A stretch of DNA of 64,000 bases from NCBI GenBank assembly GCA_029690005.1, contig CP121458.1, positions 2,480,001 to 2,544,000 of the forward strand. The letters run 5' to 3'. This stretch comes from Prescottella defluvii (lineage in GTDB: Bacteria; Actinomycetota; Actinomycetes; Mycobacteriales; Mycobacteriaceae). The translations under genes and the position numbers were made by a program. Positions 11,239-22,924 of the stretch are shown piece after piece; position 1 is the first letter of the stretch, and every line of letters starts with the position of its first letter. The notes beneath the pieces are model-generated. The model had not been told where the DNA came from and searched no databases. It saw only the letters and a list, made by a program, of their open reading frames with translations.

Positions 11239-11713
11239 TCAGTCCCGCGCGAACCACGCTCGCTCGTCGTCGCGCAGGGCAGCCGCGATGCGCCGCCTCG
11301 ACGACCCGGTCATGTCGGACGGCAGGGCGTCGGGGGAGAACCACTGCACGTCGAGATTCTCGTCGTCGGCGACGCGGGCCTCACCGGACACGACGCGGGC
11401 GACGAAGCACGCGTCGAGGTACGCGGCGATGTCGCCGTTGGGATAGGTGACGGGGCCGGCGGCGCCGACGCTGATGACGCGCACCAGTTCCGCCTCGAGC
11501 CCGGTCTCCTCGCGGATCTCCCGCAGGACCGCCGGGCCGGGCTCCTCCCGGGTTCGAGGATCCCGGAGACGACGGCCCACAGGCCGTTGTCGGCGCGCCG
11601 CGTGAGGAGCAGTCGGCCGTCGTCGTCGTGCAGGACGGCGCTGACCCCGGGCAGCCAAAGCGGGGCGTGCCCGACGTGTTCCGCAGCGCCGCAACGAATT
11701 CCGGTACCGGCAT
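11239..11713 (-). CDS. Nudix hydrolase (MutT-like), two frameshifts
   Basis: Pyrophosphohydrolase acting on a nucleoside diphosphate linked to another moiety, in the cytoplasm. After restoring one G near 11675 and one G near 11552 the protein reads about 158 residues with [18 protein letters not shown] and the Nudix box GILEPGEE...[15 protein letters not shown] (G-x5-E-x7-REUxEExGU). The C-terminal half [18 protein letters not shown] and [15 protein letters not shown] is typical of Rhodococcus and Mycobacterium MutT homologues that prefer NADH or dinucleotides; the substrate is not determined here. Its start lies 10 bp after the stop of the upstream FecB-like lipoprotein gene on the same strand. 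Confidence 0.82.
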
Positions 11714-11722
11714 GGAGGGCTC

Positions 11723-12734
11723 CTAGCTGACGTACGCGTTGAGGCTTTCCTGGAGGTCGGTGAGGACCGCGCGAGCCGCGACGACTCCGTTGCCGGCGTT
11801 CCACACCTCGTCGTCGACGGCGAAGACGCGGTTGTCGGTGACCGCCCCGAGGTCGTGCCAGGCGTCGGAGTCCATCACCGACGTGCCGTGATCGAGGCCG
11901 CCCGGCCGGTCGAAACTGACGTAGATGAGGTCGCCCTCGGCGTCGGTGAGGTCGTCGATGTCCTTCGACGCCACGTCGATCCGCTGGTATGCCGGACGCT
12001 GGACGTTCGCGTCCGCGAGCACCTGGCCGGAGAACGACCCGGGGCCCTCGATCGCCATCGCGTCGGACCGGAACCGGATCACCGAAGCCTGCGTCTGGCG
12101 GGCGTTGATCTCGGTGCCGATCCGTGCGGCGTCCGCGGTATACGCGTCGAGCGCCTGCTGCGCCGCGCCGGACCGTCCGAGCGCCTTGCCGGACGCGAGG
12201 AATCGCGACTTCCACTGGACCGGGTCGCCGCCGACGAAGACGGTGGGCGCCACGGTCTTCAGGCGGTCCGCGAGCTCCGGTGAGGCGGGCGCCGATCCGA
12301 GGATCAGGTCCGGCGCCGCCTTCGCGATCTGGTCGACGTCGGGCGCCGATTCCGGACCCACGCTGGGCAGCAATGAGATTCCGGTGCCGAGATACGCCGG
12401 CTGCGGGGTCTCCCCGGGCGACGTCGCCGCACCGACCACCCGGCCCCACGGTCCAGTGCGCACACCGAATCCATTGCGGCGCTGTCGAGCACGACGATGC
12501 GTTGCGGATCGGGGGCGCCGGATCGGCGGGGGTGGGCGTCGCGCAGGCGGCGCGCGTGTCGCGCTCGACGCTCACGACACCCGCGCCCGCGATCTTGGTC
12601 GTGGTCCGCACGATGGTGCTCGCATCGTCGTTCGTCGAGTCTCCGCAGCCGGTGAGTCCCACGAGGACCGCCGACGCTGCGATCACGGCGACGGTGGCGC
12701 GGCGGACGGTGCGGACGGGCTGGGAACTGGACAA
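11723..12734 (-). CDS. FecB-like iron-siderophore-binding lipoprotein, copy 1, two frameshifts
   Basis: Predicted ABC-importer substrate-binding lipoprotein of the periplasmic-binding-protein (TroA-like) class for ferric siderophores. The N-terminal signal [20 protein letters not shown] runs into lipobox L-T-G-C. The mature part, once single bases are restored near 12508 and 12450, reads [22 protein letters not shown]...[11 protein letters not shown], then [12 protein letters not shown] and [25 protein letters not shown], the class III SBP pattern. Total about 338 residues. It lies 49 bp downstream of a second similar gene and is followed by the Nudix gene; no permease or ATPase is adjacent, so it must work with transporters encoded elsewhere. 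It resembles M. tuberculosis FecB (Rv3044) in position and type. Confidence 0.82.
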
Positions 12735-12783
12735 TGCGACGACTTCCTGTTCGGCGAGCGCGGCGTGTGCGGGCCGATCCAGG

Positions 12784-13790
12784 TTAGCTGCTGTGCGGGT
12801 CGACCCCGAACGTCCGCGCGAGGTCGTCGAGGATCTTGTGCGCGCCCTGGATGCTGACCGGCGTCATCCACATGGCGTCGTCGACGTCCACGGTGCGGCC
12901 CTTCAGGGTTCCCCACAGCGGGTTCTGCAGGAATGCCTGCGCGGCGTCGAGCGACTTGCCGGCCGGATCCTTGTATGTGGCGACGAAGATGACGTCCGCG
13001 TCGGCGTCGTTGATCCGCTCGGGACTGATCGCGTTCATGATGCTGCCGGCGTCCGCGGGATCGGGTCCCTGACTGTCCGGACGCGCGAGTCCCGCGTCGG
13101 TCAGGACGATGCCGCTGAACGACGTCGTCCGGTAGAGGCGCGCCGTGGGCTCGCCGGCGAAACGCACGACCGAGATCGTCGGGTTGTCCGCCTTGGCATT
13201 GATCTCGTCGCCGATGGCTCTGGCGCGGGCCTCGTACTCGCCGATCTTCTGCTCGGTCAGATCCTCCTTGCCGAGCGCTCGCGCGACGAGGCGAATGTTG
13301 TCCTTCCAGGTCGGGCCGGTCGACTGGGAGAACACCGTCGGCGCGAGAGCGGACAGGGCCTCGTAGTTCTTCCCGTCGCGTACCTCGGCCGACAGGATCA
13401 GATCGGGCTGGAGTTCGGCGACCTTCTCGAGACTTGCGTTCGACACCTTGCCGACCGAGACGGCATCCGCTGCGTAGGCAGCGCGGGCGTCGCCGAGATA
13501 GTCGGGCAGGCCCTGCTCGCGGTAGTCGACGTAGCCGACGAGCGGCGACTCGAGCAGGAGGACGGCGTCGGCGTAGCTGTTGTCGAGGGTGACGACGCGC
13601 TGCGGCTGCGTGTCGATGTTCGCCACACCGCGGAAGTGTTCGACGGTCCGCGGAACCCGTCGGCCTCCGCCGACGTTGTCTCGTCGATGTCTGTGGTGGT
13701 TCCGGTGGACGAGCAGCCGGTGAGGGCGAGGCTGACGGCCACACCCACCGCGGCGAACGAGGCGAGGGCGCGTCGGGACGTTCTGGACAC
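12784..13790 (-). CDS. FecB-like iron-siderophore-binding lipoprotein, copy 2, one frameshift
   Basis: Second TroA-like siderophore-binding lipoprotein, about 335 residues. Start at ATG 13790 gives a signal peptide [20 protein letters not shown] and lipobox L-T-G-C-S-S. The mature domain contains [54 protein letters not shown] and [17 protein letters not shown], all standard for FecB/FepB-type proteins. A missing C near 13650 separates the signal region ([17 protein letters not shown] when repaired) from the rest. A possible IdeR box lies 22 bp upstream. The two FecB-like genes are clearly diverged paralogues and not a recent duplication. Confidence 0.85.
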
Positions 13791-13811
13791 GAGTGGAGGC
13801 TCCCATATCGA

Positions 13812-13830
13812 TAAGGTAAGGCTGGGGTAA
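13812..13830 (-). promoter_or_regulatory. Candidate IdeR/DtxR iron box
   Basis: The 19-bp sequence TAAGGTAAGGCTGGGGTAA matches the IdeR consensus (TTAGGTTAGSCTAACCTAA) at 13 of 19 positions; one half is good and the other degenerate. It lies 22 bp upstream of an iron-uptake lipoprotein gene, where iron-dependent repression would be expected. The site is weak on sequence alone. Confidence 0.4.
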
Positions 13831-13947
13831 GTCAGGGAACCTTAACAATATTCTGAGTGGCATTCGGCATCGCTGTCGGCGAAGTGCCCGCACGGTCCCG
13901 GGTCGGACATGCTCGACACGCCGCATCGTGGTGGGTTGCATGGGCGG

Positions 13948-13967
13948 TCGGGGACTAAAGTCCTGCT
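13948..13967. promoter_or_regulatory. DosR/DevR-like box upstream of ctaD
   Basis: The core GGGACTAAAGTCC at 13951-13963 matches the DosR consensus (TTSGGGACTWWAGTCCCSAA) at 16 of 20 positions over the full site. It is about 185 bp upstream of the ctaD start. DosR controls hypoxia and NO responses in mycobacteria; whether this organism has a DosR orthologue cannot be seen here. Confidence 0.35.
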
Positions 13968-14150
13968 CGCGGCCCTATGGGTCGACGGTCGAAGGGCCCG
14001 TGTACGACAGGGAGTAGGACCCGGTCCACGGGGCTCGAAAGCACCGTCTACGATTCGATGAGCGCAAGCCAGAGAACGTCTGCCTCGAGCACAGGGGTGG
14101 GGGTTCGGAGCGAGCCTGCGGAGCGACCAAGGGCACATTCAGGAGGATCA

Positions 14151-15886
14151 GTGACTGCCGTAGCGCCCCAGCCAGTCCCAGAGATAGCAGCGAGGCCGTA
14201 CCCGCCGCGGCAGGGACCCAAGGGCTCGTTCATTTACAAGATGGTTACGACCACTGATCCCAAGGTGCTCGGGATCATGTACCTGGTCACCTCGTTCGCG
14301 TTCTTCCTCATCGGTGGCCTGATGGCCCTGCTGATGCGTACCGAGCTCGCGGTTCCTGGCCTGCAGTTCCTGTCGAACGAGCAGTTCAACCAGCTGTTCA
14401 CGATGCACGGCACGATCATGCTGCTGCTGTACGCGACCCCGGTCGTGTTCGGCTTCGCGAACTACATCGTCCCGCTGCAGATCGGCGCGCCCGACGTGGC
14501 GTTCCCGCGTCTGAACGCGTTCAGCTACTGGCTGTACCTGTTCGGCGCGATCATCACCACGGCCGGCTTCATCACCCCGGGTGGTGCCGCCGACTTCGGT
14601 TGGACCGCTTACACCCCGCTGACCAGCTCGCTGCACTCGCCGGGCATGGGCGCCGACCTGTGGATCATGGGTCTCGCCGTCGCCGGCCTGGGCACCATCC
14701 TCGGTGGCGTCAACTTCATCACCACGATCGCCTGCCTGCGTGCCCCCGGCATGACCATGTTCCGCATGCCGATCTTCACGTGGAACATCCTGATCACCAG
14801 CGTCCTCATCCTGCTGGCGTTCCCGCTGCTGACGGCCGCCTTCATGGGTCTGTTCGTCGACCGTCACCTCGGCGGCCACATCTTCGACCCGGCCACCGGT
14901 GGCGTCCTGCTGTGGCAGCACCTGTTCTGGTTCTTCGGTCACCCCGAGGTGTACATCATCGCGCTGCCGTTCTTCGGCATCGTCTCGGAGATCTTCCGGT
15001 CTTCTCGCGTAAGCCGATCTTCGGCTACAGCGGCCTGGTCTACGCCACCATGGGCATCGCGGCCCTGTCGATCGCCGTGTGGGCACACCACATGTATGCC
15101 ACGGGCGCGGTTCTGCTGCCGTTCTTCTCCTTCATGACGTTCCTCATCGCGGTCCCGACCGGTGTGAAGTTCTTCAACTGGATCGGCACCATGTGGAAGG
15201 GCCAGTTGACCTTCGAGTCGCCGATGCTGTTCTCCGTCGGCTTCCTGGTGACGTTCCTCTTCGGTGGTCTGTCGGGCGTTCTGCTCGCGAGCCCGCCGAT
15301 CGACTTCCACGTCACCGACTCGTACTTCGTGATCGCGCACTTCCACTACGTGCTCTTCGGCACCATCGTGTTCGCCACCTACGCGGGTATCTACTTCTGG
15401 TTCCCGAAGATGACCGGCCGCATGATGGACGAGCGCCTCGGCAAGTGGCACTTCTGGACCACGTTCGTCGGCTTCCACAGCACGTTCCTCGTCCAGCACT
15501 GGCTGGGTGCCGAGGGCATGCCGCGCCGCTACGCGGACTACCTGCCCAGTGACGGCTTCACCACGCTGAACACGATCTCCACGATCGGCTCGTTCATCCT
15601 CGGTGCCTCGACGCTGCCGTTCCTGTGGAACGTCTTCAAGAGCTACCGCTACGGCGAGGTCGTCAAGGTCGACGACCCGTGGGGCTACGGCAACTCGCTC
15701 GAGTGGGCCACCAGCTGCCCGCCGCCGCGGCACAACTTCACCGAGCTGCCCCGGATCCGTTCGGAGCGACCCGCGTTCGAGCTGCACTACCCGCACATGG
15801 TCGACCGCCTGCGCGCCGAGGCCCATGTCGGACCGGGCCACGGCGGCAAGCACGCCACCGCGGTCCTCGAGGACACCAAGGTCTAG
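14151..15886 (+). CDS. ctaD: Cytochrome c oxidase (aa3-type) subunit I, one frameshift
   Basis: Catalytic subunit of the terminal oxidase, integral membrane, reducing O2 and pumping protons in the cytochrome bcc-aa3 branch. GTG 14151 follows an excellent AGGAGG. The protein has about 12 membrane spans and is about 578 residues. Visible: [12 protein letters not shown] (heme a ligand His), [28 protein letters not shown] (Cu-B His and the cross-linked Tyr), [16 protein letters not shown] (His-His pair), and [13 protein letters not shown] (heme a3/a ligands). One C is missing near 15003 between SEIF and [11 protein letters not shown], splitting the frame. The product is nearly identical in layout to mycobacterial CtaD. 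A strong terminator follows. Confidence 0.96.
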
Positions 15887-17999
<2,113 letters not shown>

Positions 18000-18058
18000 G
18001 CCGGCAGGCGACACGCAGGTCCGGTCCAGTCGGCGCCGCGGAAATCCCGTACGGGAAG

Positions 18059-18889
18059 ATGGTCGCTGTGTCGGAACCAGATCCTGATCTCCTCATCGAT
18101 TTCGAAGATGTCCTGATTCGCCGGGGCGGAGCGACCCTCGTCGGCCCGGTTTCCTGGAAGGTGGAGCTCGACGAGAAGTGGGTCGTGCTCGGCCCCGACG
18201 GCGCGGGCAAGACATCCCTGCTGCGCATCGCCGCCGCCGAGGTCCACCCCACCGCCGGTGTCGCCCGGCTGCTCGGCGAGACCCTCGGTCGCGTCGACGT
18301 CACCGAGCTGCGTCCGCGGATCGGCCTGTCGTCGTCGGCGCTCGCGCACCGTGTTCCGGCGGACGAGGTCGTGAAGGATCTGGTGGTCTCGGCCGGTTAC
18401 GCCGTGCTCGGCCGGTGGCGCGAGCAGTACGAGAACATGGATACCGAGCGTGCGGTCGAGATGCTGGAGAGCCTCGGCGCCGAGCACCTCGCCGACCGCA
18501 CCTACGGGACGCTGTCGGAGGGCGAGCGCAAGCGCGTGCTCATCGCGCGTGCCCTGATGACCGATCCCGAGCTGCTGCTGCTGGACGAGCCGGCGGCCGG
18601 CCTCGATCTCGGTGGCCGCGAGGAACTCGTCGCACGCCTCGGCGATCTCGCGGCCGACCCCGATTCGCCGGCGACCGTGCTCATCACGCACCACGTCGAG
18701 GAGATCCCGCCGGGCTTCACGCACGCCCTGCTGCTCTCCGAGGGTCGCGTCGTCTCGCAGGGCCTGCTCGACGACGTCATCACGGCCGAGAACCTCAGTG
18801 AGGCGTTCAGTCAGTCGATCAGCCTCGACCGCGTCGACGGCCGGTACTTCGCCCGCCGCACGCGCCACCCCGGTCTGCATCGGGCCTGA
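18059..18889 (+). CDS. ABC transporter ATP-binding protein (orphan, Rv3041c-like)
   Basis: Single nucleotide-binding domain of 276 residues with no membrane spans. Walker A GPDGAGKT at residues 45-52, signature LSEGERKRVLIARAL, Walker B LLLLDEPAAGLDL, and switch His in LITHHVEEIP. This resembles the iron- or molybdate-type cytosolic ATPases (ModF/YlmA-like), which often act alone. No permease gene is adjacent. Start is ATG 18059; a GTG three codons later is an alternative. It sits 59 bp after the Pth2-like gene in the same orientation as its counterpart beside serB in M. tuberculosis. The substrate is unknown. Confidence 0.88.
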   Translation: MVAVSEPDPDLLIDFEDVLIRRGGATLVGPVSWKVELDEKWVVLGPDGAGKTSLLRIAAAEVHPTAGVARLLGETLGRVDVTELRPRIGLSSSALAHRVPADEVVKDLVVSAGYAVLGRWREQYENMDTERAVEMLESLGAEHLADRTYGTLSEGERKRVLIARALMTDPELLLLDEPAAGLDLGGREELVARLGDLAADPDSPATVLITHHVEEIPPGFTHALLLSEGRVVSQGLLDDVITAENLSEAFSQSISLDRVDGRYFARRTRHPGLHRA

Positions 18890-18971
18890 ACCCGGTCGGC
18901 GACACGCTGATCCGACGTGCCCAGTGGGACTGGGCATGAGGCGTCCGTCACTCGGGGCGTAGGTTCCCGGT

Positions 18972-19838
18972 ATGGGAACTACTCGAGAGTCGGGCGCCTC
19001 CTCCACCGGCGCCGCGCAGCAGGCCGGAATGTTCGACGAGACGCGGACGGCGTCCACCGCTGCCGCGCCGAAGGACGCCTCGACCGTGATGCTCGTCCGC
19101 GACGCGGAGTCGGGCGTCGAGGTGTTCCTGCTCCGCCGGGTCGCCGGGATGGCGTTCGCCGGCGGCATGACCGTGTTCCCCGGCGGCGGCGTCGACCCCA
19201 GCGACAGTGTCGCCGACGTCCGCTGGGCGGGTCCGCCGCTGTCGTGGTGGGCGGAGCGGTTCGGCGTCGACGAGCCACGTGCCAAGGCGCTCGTGTGCGC
19301 GGCGGTGCGCGAGACGTTCGAGGAGTGCGGAGTTCTGCTCGCCGGGCCGACCGAGGACACCGTCGTGGCCGACACCAGTGGCTACGCGGAGGCGCGTCGT
19401 CAGCTCGAGTCGCGGGAGCTGTCGTTCGCTGACTTCCTCGCGCGCGAGAACCTCGTCCTGCGCACGGATCTGCTGCGTCCGTGGGCCAACTGGATCACCC
19501 CCGTCCAGGAGGGGCGGCGCTACGACACCCGCTTCTTCGTCGCGGTCCTACCCGAGGGCCAGCAGGCCGACGGGGAGACGTCGGAGGCGGCCGAGGTCGC
19601 GTGGCGGACACCCGCCGCAGCGGTCGACGACTGGCGTGCGAAGCGCAGCATCCTGCTGCCCCCGACGTGGCGTCAGCTGGCGACGCTCGGCCAGTTCGAC
19701 AGCGTCGACGCGATTCTCGCCGCCGAGCAGGAGATCTCGCCGATCCTGCCGGAACTGAGCTTTGTCGACGGCAAGCCGCGGGTGTCGTTCCCGGGCGATG
19801 CGGGCTACTACGACACCGGCGCGCTGCCCTGGGGATGA
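18972..19838 (+). CDS. Nudix hydrolase, CoA-pyrophosphatase-like (Rv3040c-like)
   Basis: 288-residue Nudix protein with an insert. PKDASTVMLVRDAESGVEVFLLRR begins the fold; the Nudix box is split over MTVFPGGGVDPSDS and ALVCAAVRETFEECGVLLAG, where the GGG and the REtfEEcG helix give the metal-binding glutamates, separated by about 40 residues. This spaced box is typical of the NUDT19/RP2p-like subgroup, several members of which hydrolyse acyl-CoA. The neighbouring enoyl-CoA hydratase, 19 bp downstream, supports an acyl-CoA link, but the substrate is inferred. Confidence 0.85.
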   Translation: MGTTRESGASSTGAAQQAGMFDETRTASTAAAPKDASTVMLVRDAESGVEVFLLRRVAGMAFAGGMTVFPGGGVDPSDSVADVRWAGPPLSWWAERFGVDEPRAKALVCAAVRETFEECGVLLAGPTEDTVVADTSGYAEARRQLESRELSFADFLARENLVLRTDLLRPWANWITPVQEGRRYDTRFFVAVLPEGQQADGETSEAAEVAWRTPAAAVDDWRAKRSILLPPTWRQLATLGQFDSVDAILAAEQEISPILPELSFVDGKPRVSFPGDAGYYDTGALPWG

Positions 19839-19857
19839 CCCCAGTAGCCTGAGCCGC

Positions 19858-20636
19858 ATGGCTGAGTTTGTGACCCTCGAGGTATCCGAAGGCATCGGCA
19901 CGATCCGTCTGGCACGTCCCCCGATGAATGCCCTGAACCGTCAGGTGCAGGAGGAGATTCGGGAAGCGGCGCGTCAGGCGACCGTCGATCCCGAGGTCAA
20001 GGCTGTCGTCGTCTACGGCGGCGAGAAGGTGTTCGCCGCGGGCGCCGACATCAAGGAGATGATCGAGCTCGACTTCGTCCAGATGAGCGAGATCGTCGCC
20101 GAGCTGCAGTCGGCGCTGGGTGCGATCGCGGACATCCCGAAGCCGACGGTCGCCGCGATCACCGGCTACGCGCTCGGTGGCGGCCTCGAAGTCGTGCTCG
20201 GTGCGGACCGGCGCATCGCCGGCGACAACGTCAAGCTCGGCGTCCCGGAGATCCTGCTGGGCATCATCCCGGCGGCGGTGGCACGCAGCGCCTCGCGCGC
20301 CTCGTGGGCCCGGCCAAGGCGAAGGACATGGTCTTCACGGGCCGCTTCGTCGGCGCCGAAGAGGCCCTGGAGATGGGCCTGATCGACGAGATGGTCGCCC
20401 CCGACGAGGTGTACAACGCCGCTCGCAAGTGGGCGTCGCAGTTCACCGGTGCGGCGAGCCGCGCGCTCGCGGCCGCGAAGGCCGCGATCGACGAGGGCCT
20501 CGACACGGACCTGGCGACGGGTCTGAAGATCGAGCAGCACCTGTTCGCGTCGCTGTTCGCGACCGACGACCGCGCCATCGGCATGCAGTCGTTCGTCGAG
20601 AACGGCCCCGGCAAGGCGAAGTTCACCGGCAAGTAG
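19858..20636 (+). CDS. Enoyl-CoA hydratase/isomerase family protein (EchA17-like), one frameshift
   Basis: Crotonase-fold enzyme, predicted to hydrate enoyl-CoA in fatty-acid beta-oxidation. About 259 residues. KVFAAGADIKEM supplies the oxyanion-hole A-G-A-D-I loop; ITGYALGGGLEVVLGADRRIAG and VPEILLGIIPGGGGTQRLARLVG carry the second oxyanion Gly and the catalytic Glu region. The frame breaks near 20278 where one G is missing in CCCGGGCGG; the product is otherwise complete to GKAKFTGK. Position after the Nudix gene matches M. tuberculosis echA17. Confidence 0.92.
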
Positions 20637-20649
20637 CCGCCCTCCCTGA

Positions 20650-20702
20650 TTGCGCACTTGTCGGTGACTCGGGCACTCCGAGAGCACTGACAAGTGCGCA
20701 AA
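20650..20702. repeat. Long hairpin repeat downstream of the enoyl-CoA hydratase gene
   Basis: Outer arms TTGCGCACTTGTCGGTG and its reverse complement pair at 16 of 17 positions, and an inner CTCGG/CCGAG pair extends the hairpin. It lies 14 bp after the stop codon and 64 bp before the next gene. It could terminate transcription, but has no T-run; it is distinct in sequence from repeat family A. Confidence 0.8.
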
Positions 20703-20765
20703 TCGCCCAGGAATGAGCCGAAAACTAGAACTTGTTCATTCCTTACCTTTCGGTAGGATTCCCTC

Positions 20766-21739
20766 ATGACCGCAAGCCCCCAAGACCCCGCGCCGAACCC
20801 GCACGCCACTGCCGAACAGGTCGAGGCCGCGCTGCAGGACACCAAGCTCGCCCAGGTCCTCTACCACGACTGGGAGGCCGAGACCTACGACGACAAGTGG
20901 TCGATCTCGTACGACGAGCGCTGCATCGACTACGCGCGTGGCCGGTTCGACGCCGTCGCCGGCGATCAGCCGTTGCCGTACGAGCGGGCACTGGAACTGG
21001 GCTGTGGAACGGGCTTCTTCCTGCTCAACCTGATGCAGGGCGGCGTAGCCAAGACGGGTTCGGTCACGGACCTGTCGCCGGGCATGGTGAAGGTCGCGCT
21101 GCGCAACGCCGAGAACCTGGGACTCCCGGTCGACGGCCGCGTCGCCGACGCCGAGACGATCCCGTACGAGGACAGCACCTTCGACCTCGTGGTCGGGCAC
21201 GCGGTACTGCACCACATCCCGGACGTCGAGCAGTCGCTGCGCGAGGTCCTGCGGGTCCTCAAGCCGGGCGGCCGCTTCGTGTTCGCCGGTGAGCCGACGA
21301 CGATCGGCAACTTCTACGCGCGCTGGCTCGGCCGCGCGACGTGGGCCGCGACCACGACCGTCACCAAGCTGCCGTTCCTGTCGGACTGGCGCCGCCCGCA
21401 GGCCGAGCTGGACGAGTCGTCGCGTGCCGCGGCGCTCGAAGCCGTCGTCGACCTGCATACCTTCGATCCGACCGATCTCGAGAACATCGCCAAGTCTGCC
21501 GGCGCGGTCGAGGTGAAGGCCAAGACGGAGGAGTTCGCTGCGGCGCTCCTCGGGTGGCCGGTCCGCACCTTCGAGGCCGCGGTGCCGCCGGAGAAGCTCG
21601 GCTGGGGCTGGGGCAGGTTCGCGTTCGGCGGCTGGAAGACCCTCAGCTGGGTGGACGAGAGGTCCTCCAGCACGTCGTCCCGCGCGGCTTCTTCTACAAC
21701 GTCATGATCACCGGCGTGAAGCCGGGCGCCACCGACTGA
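20766..21739 (+). CDS. Class I SAM-dependent methyltransferase (Rv3038c-like), one frameshift
   Basis: Methyltransferase of about 324 residues. SAM-binding motif I ALELGCGTGFFLLNLMQ lies near residues 77-93; VTDLSPGMVKVA, ADAETIPYEDSTFDLVVGHAVLHHI (motifs II-III) and REVLRVLKPGGRFVFAGEP follow. The C-terminal 110 residues are helical and unassigned. One base is missing near 21658 (TLSWVDEKVLQHVVPRGFFYN when repaired). M. tuberculosis carries the same gene next to echA17; its substrate is not established. Start is ATG 20766, with a promoter-like AT-rich stretch at 20725-20755. Confidence 0.87.
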
Positions 21740-21755
21740 ACGATTCGTACGAGCT

Positions 21756-22912
21756 TTGGGATACGACTTCACGATCGACGACGTCGACTACCTGCGCAGC
21801 GCGGAAGGCATCGCGGCGCTGGCGGAGACGGCGGAGTCGGAGCTGTCCACGCGCACGCGCCTCGCCGACATCGGCCGGGCGCGTGCGCGTTTCGGTGACC
21901 GGGCCGCGCTGCTGATCGAGACGGTGCTGCTGCGGCGCAAGGCGGAGGCGAAACTGCACGGTGCCGCGTCCTGGCTGTTCACCGACGACGCATTGCAGCA
22001 GGCGACGCCGCTTGCCGTGGCACGGCATCGCGGCGCCCGGTTGGCCGGCCGACGCGTCCATGACGTCACATGCTCGATCGGTGCCGAGCTGTCGGCGCTG
22101 GTGCCGTTGGCGGACACCGTGATCGGCAGCGACCTCGATCCGGTGCGGTTGGCGATGGCCGCGCACAACGTGCCCGGCGCGACGCTCGTGCGGGCGGACG
22201 CGCTCCGTCCGTGCACGCGCGAGACCGTGGTGATCGCCGACCCGGCGCGCCGCTCGGGCGGCAAGCGCACGTACGACCCGGCCTCGTTGATGCCGCCGCT
22301 GCCGGACCTGCTCGACGTGTACGCGGGGCGCGATCTCGCGGTCAAGTGCGCGCCGGGACTGGATTTCGACCGTCTCGAGTGGGACGGCGAGGTGGAGATC
22401 GTCTCGCTCGACGGCGGTGTGCGCGAAGCGTGCCTGTGGTCGCCCGGGCTGTCCGGGGCGGGCGTGCGCCGGCGCGCGAGCGTGCTGCGCACCGACGGGA
22501 CGGCGTGGGAGATCACCGACGCCGAGTCGGACGACGTTCCCGAGCGGGAACCGGGGGAGTGGATCGTCGACCGGACGGCGCCGTCGTGCGCGCGGGCCTG
22601 GTGCGCCACTACGCGGCCCGCCACGGCCTGTGGCAACTCGACCCCCGGATCGCCTACCTGACCGGCGACAGCGTCCCTGAGGGGGTGCGCGGGTTCCGAG
22701 TGCTGGCGCGGCTCGAAGTACACCGAGAAGGCGCTGCGGCAGGAACTCGCGGCGCGGGACTGCGGTTCGGCCGAGATCCTCGTGCGGGGGCTCGACGTGG
22801 ACCCGGCGGTGCTGCGCCCGCGCCTGAAGCTGCGGGCACCACGCCGCTGTCGGTGGTGCTCACCCGGATCGGCCGCAGCCCCGTCGCGTTCGTGTGCGCG
22901 GCGCGGGACTGA
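21756..22912 (+). CDS. SAM-dependent methyltransferase with THUMP-like C-terminus (Rv3037c-like), three frameshifts
   Basis: About 385 residues. The N-terminal helical part (GYDFTIDDVDYLRSAEGIAALAE) precedes a Rossmann methyltransferase core: HDVTCSIGAELSALVPLADTVIGSDLDPVRLAMAAHN, where the conserved Asp binds SAM ribose, then VIADPARRSGGKRTYDPASLMPPLPDLL (DPPR-like motif). The C-terminus LKLRGTTPLSVVLTRIGRSPVAFVC resembles the THUMP-like domain of actinobacterial RNA-methyltransferase relatives. Indels near 22572, 22711 (an insertion beside CTCGA) and 22838 break the last third. The TTG at 21756 is the start in use if no other is nearby. The M. tuberculosis homologue was implicated in methylglucose lipopolysaccharide synthesis, but RNA modification is also plausible. 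Confidence 0.78.
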
Positions 22913-22924
22913 CCGGCCGCCGGT

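Larger units (their letters stand above)
13791..14150. other. Divergent regulatory region between FecB-like copy 2 and ctaD
   Basis: 360 bp with no supportable gene. It carries a candidate IdeR box at 13812-13830, an AT-rich stretch around 13840-13860 that suits a promoter for the minus-strand lipoprotein gene, and a DosR-like palindrome at 13948-13967. The frame upstream of ctaD stays open back to 13977 but its residues look like untranslated leader. Confidence 0.7.
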
